DNA from: Acanthaster planci | Lineage: Eukaryota > Echinodermata > Asteroidea > Valvatida > Acanthasteridae | Direction: 5' to 3' | Assembly (NCBI RefSeq): GCF_001949145.1 | Contig: NW_019091755.1 | Coordinates: 28,469 to 92,468 of the forward strand | DNA: 64,000 nt | Part shown: positions 36,815 to 48,682 of the stretch, in pieces | Layout of the letters: each line of letters starts with the position of its first letter | Numbering within the stretch: position 1 is the first letter of the stretch | Made by a program: the position numbers and the translations under genes | The notes under the pieces: model-generated | Told to the model about the DNA's origin: nothing | The model's database searches: none | What the model saw: the letters and a program-made list of their open reading frames with translations, nothing else

Positions 36815-37504
36815 CGAAATATAACAGTTCAGTTTGAAATGAGTCCGAGTTTGGTGGTTTAGCTGACTGAATGTTTTGATGAGTTACCAGAATGAGTAGG
36901 ACACCCACATGCAAGGATGTTCAAATGTTTTTGCAGAATACTCGGTCGGCCAAGTTAGCGTTCTTTCCTGACTCCTCTTGCAAAGACTCTGAACATTTTC
37001 TGCATTTTTTTTTAAATACTCAGTGCCCGACCCGCAGTCAAAAGACAACTATACTCCGACCACATTCTTAACGGGACCCATTTGCACTTTAGAGTGTACC
37101 TGTCAGAAAAAAGGTGCTACTTTGAAACTCTTGCATTGCCATGTACAAGAAAAGAACGGGATGGGTGTAGTTACGGCTTGTCAAATGTGACAGATGGAAG
37201 AAGGAAAACTCGACCAAACACTTCATTGGAAACCACTTTCATATTTAGACGTCAATTAGTTGGTAGCCTGAAACGGAATTCCGGAATGACATTGATGTAC
37301 AAGGTAACATTGTTCCGAAATTGAAGGCACTTTCAATGTAATTGTATGTAGACTTATTCTACACTAAAGTTTGGGCTTAAAGTGTCAGCTGCTCAAGCGG
37401 AACAAATTCCAGGCTTTCTCAGCCGATTTCAGCAAAGTGACGATCAATTTCACACAAGGCCCATTTAAATTCATTTTGAAATGAATGCACTTTCATATGA
37501 ACAT

Positions 37505-37760
37505 GGGTCAAGTCAAATCAAGAGTCTTTATTACATCCCACTTGGGTAACTAAAATGCTCGCATCCAGAATAAGTACTAGAACAGCTACATGCACAATTA
37601 CAAGAAAATACAAAGACAGTTAAAACTATCAATCATTCTGTACACTATATGTAGAAATAAGTATTAATTATATAACTCCTAAAATATATACCTAATCTCA
37701 ATTCATTCTGCAGTTAACTCCAATGTAACTCCTAAAACGTATACCTAACCTCAGTCCACC
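37505..37760 (-). mobile_element. possible LINE 3' fragment
   Basis: Read on the minus strand the sequence ends GTGGGATGTAATAAAGACTC then TTGATTTGACTTGAC. An AATAAA followed directly by TTGATTTGA-type repeats is typical of the 3' ends of CR1/L2-group non-LTR retrotransposons. No reverse-transcriptase reading frame is present, so this is a 5'-truncated tail at most. Confidence 0.4.
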
Positions 37761-37764
37761 TATG

Positions 37765-38070
37765 TAAAATCTGCTTTTCCGGTATCACAAAAGTAGAAAA
37801 GTTAAATTCACGGTTGGCGTCAAAATGTTCGATCCAAATTTCTGCCTGCTGGAAAGCAGAAAAGCAGATGGCCGCTTTTCGGCCGCCAGCTGATGAAGAA
37901 AAAGTAAAATCTGCTTTTCTTGAAGCAGGAAAGCAGATAAATAGAAAAATGCATAACCAAACAATGTTCGTTCTGCTTCTTGAGTTGGCAGAAAAGTAGA
38001 AAAGTCATAACATAAAATCTGCTTTGCTACCATTCTGATAGCAGAAAAGCAAATGGCCACTTTTGGTCCT
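37765..38070. repeat. degenerate AAAATCTGCTTTT repeats
   Basis: AAAATCTGCTTTTC-like words recur near 37767, 37904 and 38013, interleaved with AGCAGAAAAGCAGATGGCC and its diverged repeat AGCAGAAAAGCAAATGGCC, so both direct and inverted repeats are present. Found only in unit 1. Confidence 0.6.
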
Positions 38071-38663
38071 CCATACTGATGGGAAAATGGAAGTATTATC
38101 CCTTCGGTTTTAACATATGGGAAATTTGACTGATTTTGACTGATATGACAAAAACTGTATCAAGAATGCATCTTAGCATAGGAGGGTTAATGCGAAGAGG
38201 CACACTGATGTATTCACATCAACATTTCACACAACTGAAAATACGACAATTTAAGGTCTACAATGTTGCAAATGTATTATAACATGACAGGAAGAGAGCT
38301 TGTTCAACCATATATTTATAGAGAAGGAATTTGCTGTAGAGAGGTTCTCCGAAAGGACAATGTATCTGAAGAGCTATACACCGCAGATCAGATCCACAAC
38401 ACAACACGTGATTTAGTAGACCAGTCTAGACGTGGTCCGGGAACTTGCCCACGTTTGCGCGTTCATTTAAAAATAGAGAAGAGAAGCTGTCAGCGAGAAC
38501 ATTTAATGTTGACGACCATTGTTTGTGTTAATGTATATTTTGCTACTTGAAGCATCAACGAATAGCGTTTTGATTACTTGGCCTTTACACAGCAACAGTC
38601 TGTGCAGTAAGGTTAATGACTTTGTTATCTCCTTAACATGAAAAGCGAGAAGCAGTATCTCTT

Positions 38664-38735
38664 CAATGGCCGAGTGGTTAAGCTTGTGGCTATTAAATCG
38701 TAAGTGCATGGGTTCGAATCCTGGGGTGGCTTTTT
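38664..38735 (+). pseudogene. tRNA-derived pol III element, copy 1
   Basis: ATGGCCGAGTGGTTAAGC matches a tRNA A box (Leu/Ser type) and GGGTTCGAATCCTGG a B box, followed by a TTTTT run that could end pol III transcription. The anticodon arm and acceptor stem do not pair, so this is a decayed tRNA or the head of a SINE rather than a working tRNA. Confidence 0.5.
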
Positions 38736-39202
38736 ATTTTTCCCAACGCTTGCTGTCAGTAAGTAGCTATAAGAGAGAATCTAATTCACCCCCATCAAAT
38801 ACCAACAGTACCTTAGCTAACCGGGTAAGCTCTTATGTTGGGACTATCCGCACTGATGTATTCACGTTAACATTTCACACAGCTGAAAATACGACAACTT
38901 AAGGTCCACAATGTTCAAAATGAATTATAACATGGCAGGAAAAGTGCTCACTTTTCAACTACGTATAGAGAAGTAATTTCCTGTAAAGGGGCACCATTCA
39001 CAGGAAATCATGGCAAGGTGTCTGAAGAACTACACCACAGATCAGATCCACCACATAAGATAACGTGTAGTTTTGCTACGTGATGCGCTATTTGTAGCGT
39101 TTTGGTCATTCAGTCTTTACACAGAAACATTCTGTAGAGTAATAAGGTTAGTTCTTTTGTTATATCCGTAATAGGAACAGCGAAAAGCAACTTCTTTGAA
39201 AT

Positions 39203-39272
39203 GGCCAAATGGTTAAGGTGGCGGTTTTCAGATCGATAGTCGGCGTGTTCGAATCCCAGCGGCAGTTTTTCA
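39203..39272 (+). pseudogene. tRNA-derived pol III element, copy 2
   Basis: Matches copy 1: ATGGCCAAATGGTTAAGG (A box, two substitutions), GTGTTCGAATCCCAG (B box) and a TTTTT run. The middle of the molecule differs from copy 1 and again forms no clear anticodon stem. Confidence 0.45.
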
Positions 39273-39390
39273 TTTTCCCAACGCTTGCTGTCAGTCAGTA
39301 GCTATAAGAGACGTTAAATTCACCCCGTCAAATACCACCAGTACCTTAGCCTACCGGGTAAGCTCTTCTGTTGGGACTGTCCGCGAAGTC

Positions 39391-42300
39391 CAGGTGAGCG
39401 CCTTAGTACAGGTTCGAGACGTATGGCCGACTCGGCGGCCAGGACTTAGGGGCCTGTCTCGTTTCCTCCCTTGCATTTTCGCTCGAATCCTTTTTAGGGT
39501 TAAATGGATGGGCAGGGAGGAAGTGCGGTGGGCCGGGAACCCAGAAGAGTCCTATATGGAAGCCGGTAACTGCGATTCCTAGCGAATTTCAGGAGTCCGT
39601 GCGCCTGAATGCTTGGTCAACACCGCATAACTTTTGGATTTTTCCCCCTCACCTAATTTTTTTCATTCGCCTGGGCGCAGAACAAACAAGGCAATTTTTT
39701 AGGTATGAATACAGTGAGCTAAAGGATTGATGCTGATTTATTTTCATTTATAACCTTAATTTCCTAAATTTTCGACAATGAAAGCTACCCCAACCGTGTT
39801 TGTGTTCATTTCTTCTAAGTGATCTCAGTGTGAAACCTGTGTATGAGGCGTATAGTGAATATTTGTTATCAATAACTCAACAGTAACACATCCAGGGTTG
39901 GGCGCAGTCGGATGGCACTCGCCTCCCTATTTTTATTGTTGGAAATACATTTTCATTTGTTATGACAACAAACTTCGTTTGCTCTCAACTGCAGAATAAT
40001 CTGGCATTTTCAAAGAGAAATTCTCACAAAAAAATACGCCCCCTATCTTCTTGGGTCACCCAACGTTGCAACTGCTGCTTGTTCTTGTGATTGGTTGGTC
40101 CATCACTGGCCTATCAGGTCTGCCCGAAAAATATATGCACGAAAATGATCAAATCAACTCAAAAGACACAAACAATCCCTGTGGGAATTCTAACAAAAGA
40201 AAATGACATCGAGAATGCAACGGATGTCAAATTAGTAAAACTTTTGCTTTTTTATCCCATACTCGCCGCAAAAGGTGCATCGCCCATTCAGCCCCCCCCC
40301 AAACCACGTTACATTTCATTTTGATCTGACTAGAATTTAATGTTGTCATATTGGTTAATCCGTGCCTCATCGGCCATAAGTTTAATATTGGGATTTGGAG
40401 TTACAAAAATTCACCATTACTGTTTTGTTTTTTCGGGGGGGGGGGCAAGGGGGCGTCCGGAATTGGGAGGGGGACGCCACTGTCTCAGTGTCAAAAGGTT
40501 GAAGAATTAGGAACACTGAGCTGATAATGCAAACCATACTGTGCATATATTTATCTGAGACGTGCAAAGACAAAAATACATTTCTTCTCCATCACTGAAC
40601 AGAGCGCGTCGCACGTCTTCAAATACGGCGCTCGCGTGCGGTGTCTAAGGATGCGGCATTTGAATACGGTCACACACCAACCTCGTTTGCATGGGTTCGA
40701 TCTTGCAAAGCAATGTTGGTTCCCACCATGCCTTGCGCGATCTAGTGAAGGAACGTGCATGCAGCCCATGGAGTCGAGGATGGTCACCATTGATCCCCAT
40801 CATACAATGGAGATCAATGATGGTCACACACGGTTTTATGTCTGTGGATACGGTCGATTCACAGCAATGCGTCCCCAAGAGTTTTGAACGTGTGGGCCAA
40901 TCGCAATACTCGTAGGCGAAATCTGAGCTGTCGACCTAATGCGCGTTGGGAAAGGCACTTTTAATGCATTATGCGTCCGGCCAGAAAAGGACAAAACTTT
41001 TGATCTTTGTTAATTTTTTACTTCATTTAAAAGTACATTTACAACAAAATCCAAATGAGGCAAGCCATTTGAAAATCATACACGGTATTTCCTAAGCCTC
41101 AAAATTTCAGTAACCACTGCCATATAATTCTGTTCTCAGTCGTTGTGCTGTCTTCACTTCGATATTTTTTTAAAGGTTTCCCAAGCCAGAGTTGACTGAT
41201 CATGATTGTGATAACAGATTTTCAGTAGTTCACATGAAAAATAATAAAATGCAGTGCGACAGTATCTTAACTTGCCATGCATGTATATTATTCCATGAAT
41301 CTTTTTTGCTAATAAAAAAGATATTGCAGCAAGATTGTTTTTGATACAAGATCTTTTCTTGTTCATTTCCTTTTGTATAGTTTTGAACAGAAGTAAAGTT
41401 TAGCTGGTTATCTGCAACAGTTATAACTTACAGATTTTATCATAGGTGTGTGTTTGTCTTTTGAGGGTCTTCATCAGTCTCTACTTTAATTTAAAAAAAA
41501 ATCTGTGTGCGTGATCTCTGGTTGCTAATTAATGTTTTTAACCTTTTAATGTTATAAATTCACATAACATTTGGCCCTTAGGCCAACAGTTGTGAAAAAA
41601 ACCCAATCAAATACATTGCCAAATTAAAAACAAAATTTGCCTTAGCTTTCCAACTGGCTTTGTATTTTGCCAATGGGTGGGAGTGTATTTATTCCAAATG
41701 ATACTGTTAGAGACGTTTCAAAAAGATCCGTGTGAGTATTGGTGGATTCAATTTGCAATAGTCTGCCTGTGTACGTGTGTCACCAAACCACAGGTGTCCT
41801 TGAGTGGCCTGCTTGGCCAAAACTGCAAGTTGGGAAGGGGAGAATACGTATACAAATACTGATAACTTCATTCGGGGAGATTGTGGGGAAGTTTTATTTT
41901 GCAGCCTTCAACATTCCACCGCTGCATTCTTCCGAAGTTTATCCTTACTTTTACCGGACGCATGGTGTTCTACATTATAGCCGCCAAAATCGCGTCGCGT
42001 CGTCTCGTTGCCTCGACGCAACGACGGCTACGTCGTGTCGTGGCGTCGCCTCCTTCCTGATTACTTTTACGCTGCATTGCATCGTGCCGTCGTGGCGTCG
42101 CCTCGTGCTGTCTCGTCGCCTGTCATTGTATGGTTTTACACAGTGTGGGTTAGGCTGTCGCGTCTTGATGTCTTGCTGTTGCGTCGTGTCGTTGCACCGT
42201 TGTGTCGGCCTATTGCGTCGTTTCGTCGTCAGTCGTATCGTACCGTCGTGCCTTACTGTTTCTAAAAATGGCTGGCGATTACTAAGCCCAATAGAGGGCG

Positions 42301-42778
42301 CATGCCACAAGTCCAGGAATAAATAATGTGCGTGCCTGGGGCCAAGATTTGATCTTGAAATGGTATCTGTTGGTATGGAATTAACTCCGTCTCTAAGGGC
42401 GCCCCCTATTTCCACCAATAATTACGAGGTGACTGGAAGAGCACAATGTGAGGGCACGACGCGACTGCATGACGCAACGGCTGAAGGCCACGATGCAACA
42501 GGTCGAAAGCACGGCGCGACGGCACAGCGAGATAGTACGACCCAACGACAGGAGACAACATCACGACGCGACGCAACGACGGCATGACTTAATGTACGAC
42601 TTCGTTTTTAAAAAAGTCAGTAATTATTTGTCAATAATACAAATGAATACAATCTGATGTGACAATTTTGATCTTCAGAATATACTTTTTGATCTCGTTA
42701 TTACTACGTGCATCGTAAGGCTATTACATTAATTAAAAAATATGTAAAAGCACAGCAACTAAAAAGAAAAGAAAAAAG
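39391..42778. other. unit 1 non-coding stretch left of lectin gene 1
   Basis: No gene supported. The first part (39.5-40.0 kb) is homologous to 50.7-51.15 kb in unit 2. The segment 40.1-41.9 kb has no counterpart I can see in unit 2. A CGTCG-rich inverted array lies at 41984-42596. Homology to unit 2 resumes at 42613 (GTCAGTAATTATTTGTCAATAATAC). Confidence 0.6.
41984..42596. repeat. inverted CGTCG-rich array
   Basis: 41984-42265 is crowded with GTCGT, GCGTCG and CGTCGCC words; 42447-42596 is crowded with their complements (ACGAC, GACGCGACGC, GCAACGACGGC). The two halves form a degenerate inverted repeat around a 180-base spacer free of the motif. A long reading frame through the left half reflects the repeat. 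It is absent from unit 2. Confidence 0.7.
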
Positions 42779-45700
42779 TCACCCACAAAACAGACGAGCA
42801 TACACTGCGGTCTCGCTGTTCTGTACAGCATTGATGTCGGCAGAATGAATGTTATAAAGCCGACACTGTTTTCCAGGCGCTATGTCGAAGGACAAGCAGC
42901 CGGCCTTGTTGAGACATTGGAGCGCGCAGAACTGCGGAGTTCCTGCAGCCACGGTGGCTAAGAGCTGGCTCGGGTTGGAGATCAAGCCATCTTGGTGTAG
43001 CAGTCTGAAGGTGGCTGGTTTCCACGCAGGTCCTGATAAAATAATGGAAGAAAAACCTTCAAAATAAAGTACGGTGGTTGCTGTAAGGCATCGTGGAGTT
43101 TTAATTAACTGAACATGCCGCCACTAGATCTCGTTAGCAGAGACTTCATGTATGCTAGATAGTGGAAGTTTGGACCAAATTTTCCATGCTCGTCAACAAT
43201 TGCGCCGAGCATTGCGTAGCCTAACCGCTTTCTTTTTTTTCTGTCACTTTTTTTGCTCTCCCCTTTCCCTTTCATTTCATTGGGGGGGGGTGACGATGGA
43301 GCGACATGTACCTCTGGGGAAGACGTTTATCGTATTTCAGTTGAGTCAGTCTGGTTCCTACTCAGTGGAGGCCATTTTGCAAAGTTGATCAGGCCTAACC
43401 GGAAAGAGAGACATTCTCTGTTGTTGATATAGATTTGATAATTTTGAACGTGCAGAAACTGAGATAGCTCTACTACGGGATTAAATGTCTAATTTGCACA
43501 ATGTACATGTCTGAATCAACTGGCTGCAACGTAAAACAAAGTAACACGTGTACAGGGGGTTGGTCTGTCTGCGTATCTGTCTGCTTATCTATCTTAAGGC
43601 GCCTTTCAATTATGTACCTTTTTTGCTGCGTTGCACACACGATACTTTCATGCGTTTCAAGTGTACGGACACAAAAATCGACAAAAATTAACATAACATA
43701 TCACACGTGTGCGTTGCGTTTGGCAGTAAAAATCAATCTGGGAGTGATTAGGAGGGATCGGCCTTACCAATTTGCCTTGATAAAAACCTCAACAACCGGC
43801 TTAACCTTTAACACGGCTAAGCCGCTGGGCAAAGTGCGCTTGCGAGTGACGTGCTAGTCTTCGGCCAAGCTGTACGCGCGCCTGTTGATCAAAACGGTCG
43901 CCTTGACTAAAGGCTAGTATCCATAGAAGATACATGCGGCATCTGTAAGTACGCCCAATTACATTTCTGCGTTTCTGCTCGGCAGGACATCCTTAGAGAG
44001 CGACAGAGTATACTGAGAGATGTAAAAATATCTTCCTTTATGGAAAGTTATCGAAAGATTAACATGGGAAAAAGCAGTACGAGTTAGGTCTGTATTTCCA
44101 AAAGGAAACGTCAGATAAGAAAAAAGGATCTGACATCACGGTAAAGGTGACTTTCCGTGTGTATGTCAATACTTGCGCCAAGCGCTGCATATCCGTCAAA
44201 ATGTTAATGGAGTCCATTTTTATGTCGGTAAAAGTGGAACGCATGAACGCATCACACGCAACGCACAAAATAGGCCTACGTACATATGGAAAGGCGCTCG
44301 GTTGGCGCACGGTCTACGTACTTTCTGAATGAAAAATTGTTAAAAAATCACTCTCAAAAAGAGTGAGTTTCCCATAAAAGCCACTCCAAATGACTGAAAA
44401 ATAACTCTACAAGAGTGAAGTCCACTCTTTCAATACGTAGATCCACAATAGTGCGCCTGCAAAAATTCGCAACGCGTTGACCGGTCATAGTGAGCGAAAT
44501 CTGTCAGCCCAATACGTGGTTGAAAAGGGTTGACAGATTTAGCGCCTTGTGATTGGTCAGCACGTTGCAAACTCTTGGAGGCGCACTTTTGTGAATCGCG
44601 CATAGAACAGTATACGGAATCGCCCATATTAAGAAGCCAAGTTGTAATCACCGACACCACAAACTGACAGTGACACTCATCGGCAAGTGGGCGTCAGCTT
44701 GTGAAAACTGACGCGCGCGCACATTGGAACTAATGAGAAATAGACAGGTTTTTATTTTCACGAGGTGACACCTGAGCCTGCTGGGGCAATACAGGGCGGA
44801 GAAAAATACTTGGAAAGGTTTGCCAAGGCGTGGTTCTTGAGCACTTGAAATCACCTTTTAACTGTCGGAACTCCTGTTTTTGTTCTGTTTTTTTTTATTG
44901 CACGATTTTATTTATGAGGGGCTATGCAAATGTGAAGGCGGGGTCTGTCTTTTCACATTTAGGAGGAAAGTATCTATTTAGGGAAACATTATTTACTCTT
45001 TTTTGAGTAACAAATGTTAAACAATCATTTGCTTATTTTCCTCCATTTTAAATTTCGATGAACCCACTCCAACCTTCGATTTTCATTTGGTCGAAACATG
45101 CATATCAACAAGCAATCAACAGGCATATCGAGCAGGCGTTCCATGGCACAATACGTACAAAAGTATTGACATATACCTGTATAGCATCATTAGTGGTACG
45201 CATGCGTACGCAAAGTATTTGTAAGCACCCACGTCGCCGAAAACCCAACCACTTAATGCAGAAGCAATTCTGGTTCGAGTGGTCAGAGGGCCCGGCTCGC
45301 GCAAGTGTTTAAGTTGACATTATCGAATGACCTTCAACCACAGAGCTATAGATACACGTTGCACTTTCAACATACTCAGCTGAAATATTAAACACCAGAT
45401 TTTCTGTCTGCCCCATAGCTATATAGCTCTGTGATCTTTACGGAAACCCGAATCACTTTTAGCTCTCGCACCTGACAAAGGACTTACTGCAAGATTTTAT
45501 CACAGGTTGTCTGGGTTCAAACATGTCAACCGTCACCTCAGCAACATTCACAAAATACCCGTAGGTAGAACCATCCTTGACCAGTGAGACGTATCTTGCC
45601 TTCCGTGGTGGGTCACACAAGAACACGTGCACCGCCCCTGGATAGGACTCGCTGCTGTTTACCGGCGAGCCGCAAGGTTGGTGCAAGGAGACGTCACTGG

Positions 45701-47772
45701 TTAGGCCTGTTTGAGCTTCTGTACCTTCAAAGTAAACTCCACCTGAAATGGAAGGCGGGAAAGGAGGTTTAAGTGCCTCCCAGAGTGTTAACTGCAGGCT
45801 CCTGGGCGCAGCAGGAGGACGACTTATGGGCTAGACTTACCCCCTCAAGTAGATATAGAACAAGTACGGATAACACCATTAACAATGCATAAAGAGTAAC
45901 GCCGAGCTTAAATTGAAAGAAAGCCTGAGAAGGTGGAGTAACAAACTCAATTCTTGAAAAAACAATTTTGGGACGCCAGATGCTGACCGTTATTTTTTTG
46001 TTTTTTGGTGTGTATGTTTTTTTGTTTGTTTCTCTTCGAATTGCAATCCCAGAGTAGTTTGCACCCTTCACCGACGAGTGGGCCAAAGTCTGTCTGTCTA
46101 CCACTACCTCTTAACAATGCTGATTTACCAGACAAAAATGCAGTTGACATTCAGTTGGCTCCAGGCCCAATAAGCCACTGTGAAAATCTACAACTGTTAG
46201 TTACTTTCCAAGGGAATGTTTCAGTTTAGTAATTAAGTTTAGCCTTTGGGCACAGTGTTGCGGCCTTTTGATCTGACCCTGTGCAGCGTCGCCATCACCT
46301 TGTAATCATCTTTATAGCTGTTTACTCACGGACGCGTGTGCTTACGCATGTTGATGTTTCTGTGACAGAAGTGAGCATACATTGAGCAGAAAAGAGCAGT
46401 CTAGAGCACTGCGTTTATGGAACTCCAGCTGGATTTACGAAAGCGAGCCCTATGCATGTATTTTGGAGAAGGAATCCGGAAATTACCTGCGCCATTTCTG
46501 TTTGTGACGGTGATTTGTCCCAAGTTGTGGGCGGCCAGCAAGTCCAGTTGCCACCACGGATATTTATCGCTTTCGCCTGGTATTGGGTGAGGCATTAAGG
46601 CAAAAATAGACTTTTTGTTGTTATGACTTGGAATAAAAATGTCTCTGTATACTCAGCTGGAAATTCGAAGTGACTTCCTATTTTAGACTTTATCTTTTTA
46701 AAAGGAATTCGGTTTGTTGGTCGTTTGGTGGTTTACAGTGCTGTTCCCTTTTTACCTGCTATTCAAGGGGGATCTGGGGGCTTTCACAAATAACGAAGAG
46801 ATTGGCCAACAAACTTTGACGTCAAATTAGGGCGTTCTGGTGCCTTAACTCGGAGCCTGACAAACATTAGCGAAGAAAGGGTTTGCTGAGTTAAAGATTG
46901 CAAAGGGACGGCGATTTTACAAAAGCAGACGCACAAGTGTGAAATAGTGGGTCAATCGGGATGAAAACAGTATGACAACAGCAACCTATGCTATGCGCCT
47001 TGAGACCCATCACAATATAGCAAGGTAACAAGCTGTGTCGACTGGCGTTGATAGCATTCTGTGGTGGCTTAGCACATGCACACGTACGTAGTCACATCAC
47101 CTACACAGGTTTACCATGTTGTTGCGCAATACCCTTTACGACACATGTTCTAATCTTACAAGGTTAGGTTCTTGCAGTATCGCATTCTTGTGCAATATTC
47201 CTTACCAATTTTAATAGCGTGACGGGATTTCACCTTTTTTCACACGTAACAATAACATACAATTTGTTATAAGCAATGTGCCAAGATACAGAATAACATG
47301 CTCCAAGGGCAGGTTACTTTTGTTACTCACTTGTACATTGGAACGTACTTGGATTGCCGTCGACAGCGTTGCTAGCAGCGTATACGCCTTGATAAGTGCT
47401 ACTTTGCAAAGTAGGTTTTCCAGAAACAGAAATAGCTGAAAATGAAAATGTCCAAACGCTGTAATAGACGTGGAAATCGAGTACAGAAAGTTAAATTATC
47501 AGCCAAAGGTACACTCCTCCCTCACTCGAGCACCTTGCTTAAAAGAACCCTTTATCGGCAGGTTTTTAAATATAATAATAGTTTATTCAGGCAAATTAAA
47601 AAATTACTATCCTGCATAACAATGGGCTCATTTATTGCTTTCAGTAAACAGTCTTGTAGGGTAGTGAGATGTACAGAGAATTTAACCGTAGTCTAAACCT
47701 ACCAGCAAATTCGCCGAGCACGCAGTGGCATCGGTGTGCAAGGATGAGAGCAAGTAGCCACTGGAACACCAT
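42779..47772 (-). CDS. secreted F-type lectin/PAN protein, gene 1 (257 aa, 5 exons)
   Basis: Exons: 47772-47703, 47435-47331, 46576-46487, 45742-45488, 43032-42779; every intron is phase 1 with GT-AG ends, total 774 bases. Exon 1 encodes a signal peptide (MVFQWLLALILAHRCHCVLG). Exons 2-4 form an FTP/fucolectin domain (residues about 24-170): SGKPTLQSSTYQG, AVDGNPSTFQC, PWWQLDLL then VTNRNGAG, and VFLCDPPRKARYVSL...NVAEVTV. Exon 5 is a PAN/apple domain (about 175-257) with FCALQCLNKAGCLSFD and CRLYNI. FTP domains bind fucose using a basic residue in the WWRxD signature; here it is WWQLD, so binding may differ. A longer in-frame start exists at 47865. Role inferred: extracellular carbohydrate recognition. 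Confidence 0.88.
43593..43740. repeat. TTTCCATATG MITE, inverted decayed copy (unit 1)
   Basis: Starts AAGGCGCCTTTCAATTATGT and carries TGCGTTGCACACACGA and GTGTGCGTTGCGTTTGGC, the reverse complement of internal words of the MITE at 53518-53715. The counterpart in unit 2 is at about 52975-53115. Confidence 0.55.
44143..44299. repeat. TTTCCATATG MITE, unit 1 intron copy
   Basis: Runs from AAAGGTGACTTTCCGTGTGT, through CAATACTTGCGCCAAGCGCT, to ACGTACATATGGAAAGGCGC. It is orthologous in position to 53518-53715 and lacks about 40 internal bases found there. Confidence 0.65.
44444..44593. repeat. foldback MITE family B, complete copy
   Basis: About 65-base arms: CACAATAGTGCGCCTGCA...TGACCGGTCA...GAAATCTGTCAGCC against GGGTTGACAGATTTAGCGCC...TGGTCAGCACGTTGCAAAC...GGCGCACTTTTGTG. 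The loop is about 20 bases. Confidence 0.75.
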
Positions 47773-48682
47773 TGTCTCTACAGAGTCAAATGAGAAGCCT
47801 AGCCTGTCTATGTTTGCTTCAAAATGGCAGGATTGTTCTATCAACGAAAGTATTTTCCCTTTCAAGACAATTCCATATAGTTTAAGTATTCATATAAATG
47901 GACAACACTGGGGCACCGATATCGTATACTGAGGGCATGAACGAGTCGAATAGCTTGGTTATTGCATTAAAAAATCAACCACCATTAGGCTATTTTGTTT
48001 TGACAACCTCTTAAAACATTCACGGTTGAAGACTAGTTTTGGCAATAACAGAAATGGGTGGTGAAAAGGACGTATAAGCACTCTTCCCCCGATGCTGGAG
48101 AGAAAAGAAAAAAGACCGAAGGTAGTAAATTACGTATATCTTTTCAGGATAAGAGGGGTGCGTAATATTCAAGATACGGCTAATTTCCCACACTCTTTAC
48201 TGGACTTCAAATTGGAGTCCATTATTGCAACTACCAGTAGGCTGTACATGTAAATCTTCATCATTTGTAGCAGTCGGTGTTGCTGCCGGAGTGAGGTATC
48301 CTTTAATCAAGAGTACGGGAGGCTCAACAACTTTAAATTGTTCTCGATAAAATTAGATTACGCTTGACAACTGGAAAGGCGTCTTTTCCATATGTACGTC
48401 AACACGTACTTGCGCCAAGCGTTGAATATCCGTCAAAATTGCTCTTGGAGCGATTCCGACGGCCGAACGCAACGCACACGTGTGTTTTGTTCACGAAACC
48501 CACGAAAGCATCGTGTACACAAGGCATCTCATTATGGAAAGGCCCCTTAAACCGGATATGCTCAGCTAAAGTTGGCTATGAACGCCCCAGGGTGATGAGT
48601 CAAAGCCTTGTTTTGCGCGTGCGTGAACAGCGTCGTGATTTAGTCGAACCTAGGGATTATGCCTCCTTCCGCCCCCAGTTGT
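47442..48682. other. upstream region of lectin gene 1
   Basis: Contains intron 1 (to 47702), exon 1 and the 5' flank. On the minus strand a TATA-like CATTTATATGAAT lies near 47893, about 120 bases before the short start codon (weak evidence). Further out is a TTTCCATATG MITE (48374-48550). Confidence 0.4.
48374..48550. repeat. TTTCCATATG MITE at the end of unit 1
   Basis: AAAGGCGTCTTTTCCATATG, then ACTTGCGCCAAGCGTTGAAT, ending TTATGGAAAGGCCCCTTAA. The same position in unit 2 is 60256-60441. Confidence 0.65.

Larger units (their letters stand above)
38209..39390 (+). repeat. two tandem ~0.6 kb blocks, each with tRNA-like boxes
   Basis: Block 1 (about 38209-38858) and block 2 (about 38859-39390) share start words (TGATGTATTCAC...CAACATTTCACACA) and end words (CAACGCTTGCTGTCAGT...ACCGGGTAAGCTCTT). 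Unit 2 has only one diverged, partial counterpart near 50450-50690, without the tRNA-like part. Confidence 0.75.
43033..45487. other. gene 1 intron 4 with MITEs
   Basis: A 2.45 kb intron between the FTP and PAN exons. It holds copies of the TTTCCATATG MITE (43593-43740 inverted and decayed; 44143-44299), an ACTCT/AGAGT inverted-repeat cluster (44350-44432) and a 65-base-arm foldback (44444-44593). No gene seen. Confidence 0.6.
36815..48682. repeat. tandem segmental duplication, unit 1
   Basis: About 11.9 kb. Its left end (GTTCAGTTTGAAATG... then ACACCCACATGCAAGGATG) is homologous to sequence at 48.7 and 60.6 kb, in the same orientation. The lectin exons, introns and intergenic MITEs match unit 2 in order. 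Unit 1 alone has the doubled tRNA-like block, the CTGCTTTT repeats and the CGTCG-rich array. Confidence 0.85.

Noticed and set aside
37082-37324. 80-codon frame at the start of unit 1
   Set aside because: Units 2 and 3 carry the homologous DNA with stops and indels in this frame, so it is not under coding constraint.
38664-39272. Functional tRNA genes
   Set aside because: A and B boxes are present but the acceptor and anticodon stems do not pair and no plausible anticodon loop forms.
41739-42418. Long reading frames on both strands (195 and 147 codons)
   Set aside because: They track the CGTCG-rich repeat, show Arg/Val/Ser-biased low complexity on both strands, and have no homology or splice context.
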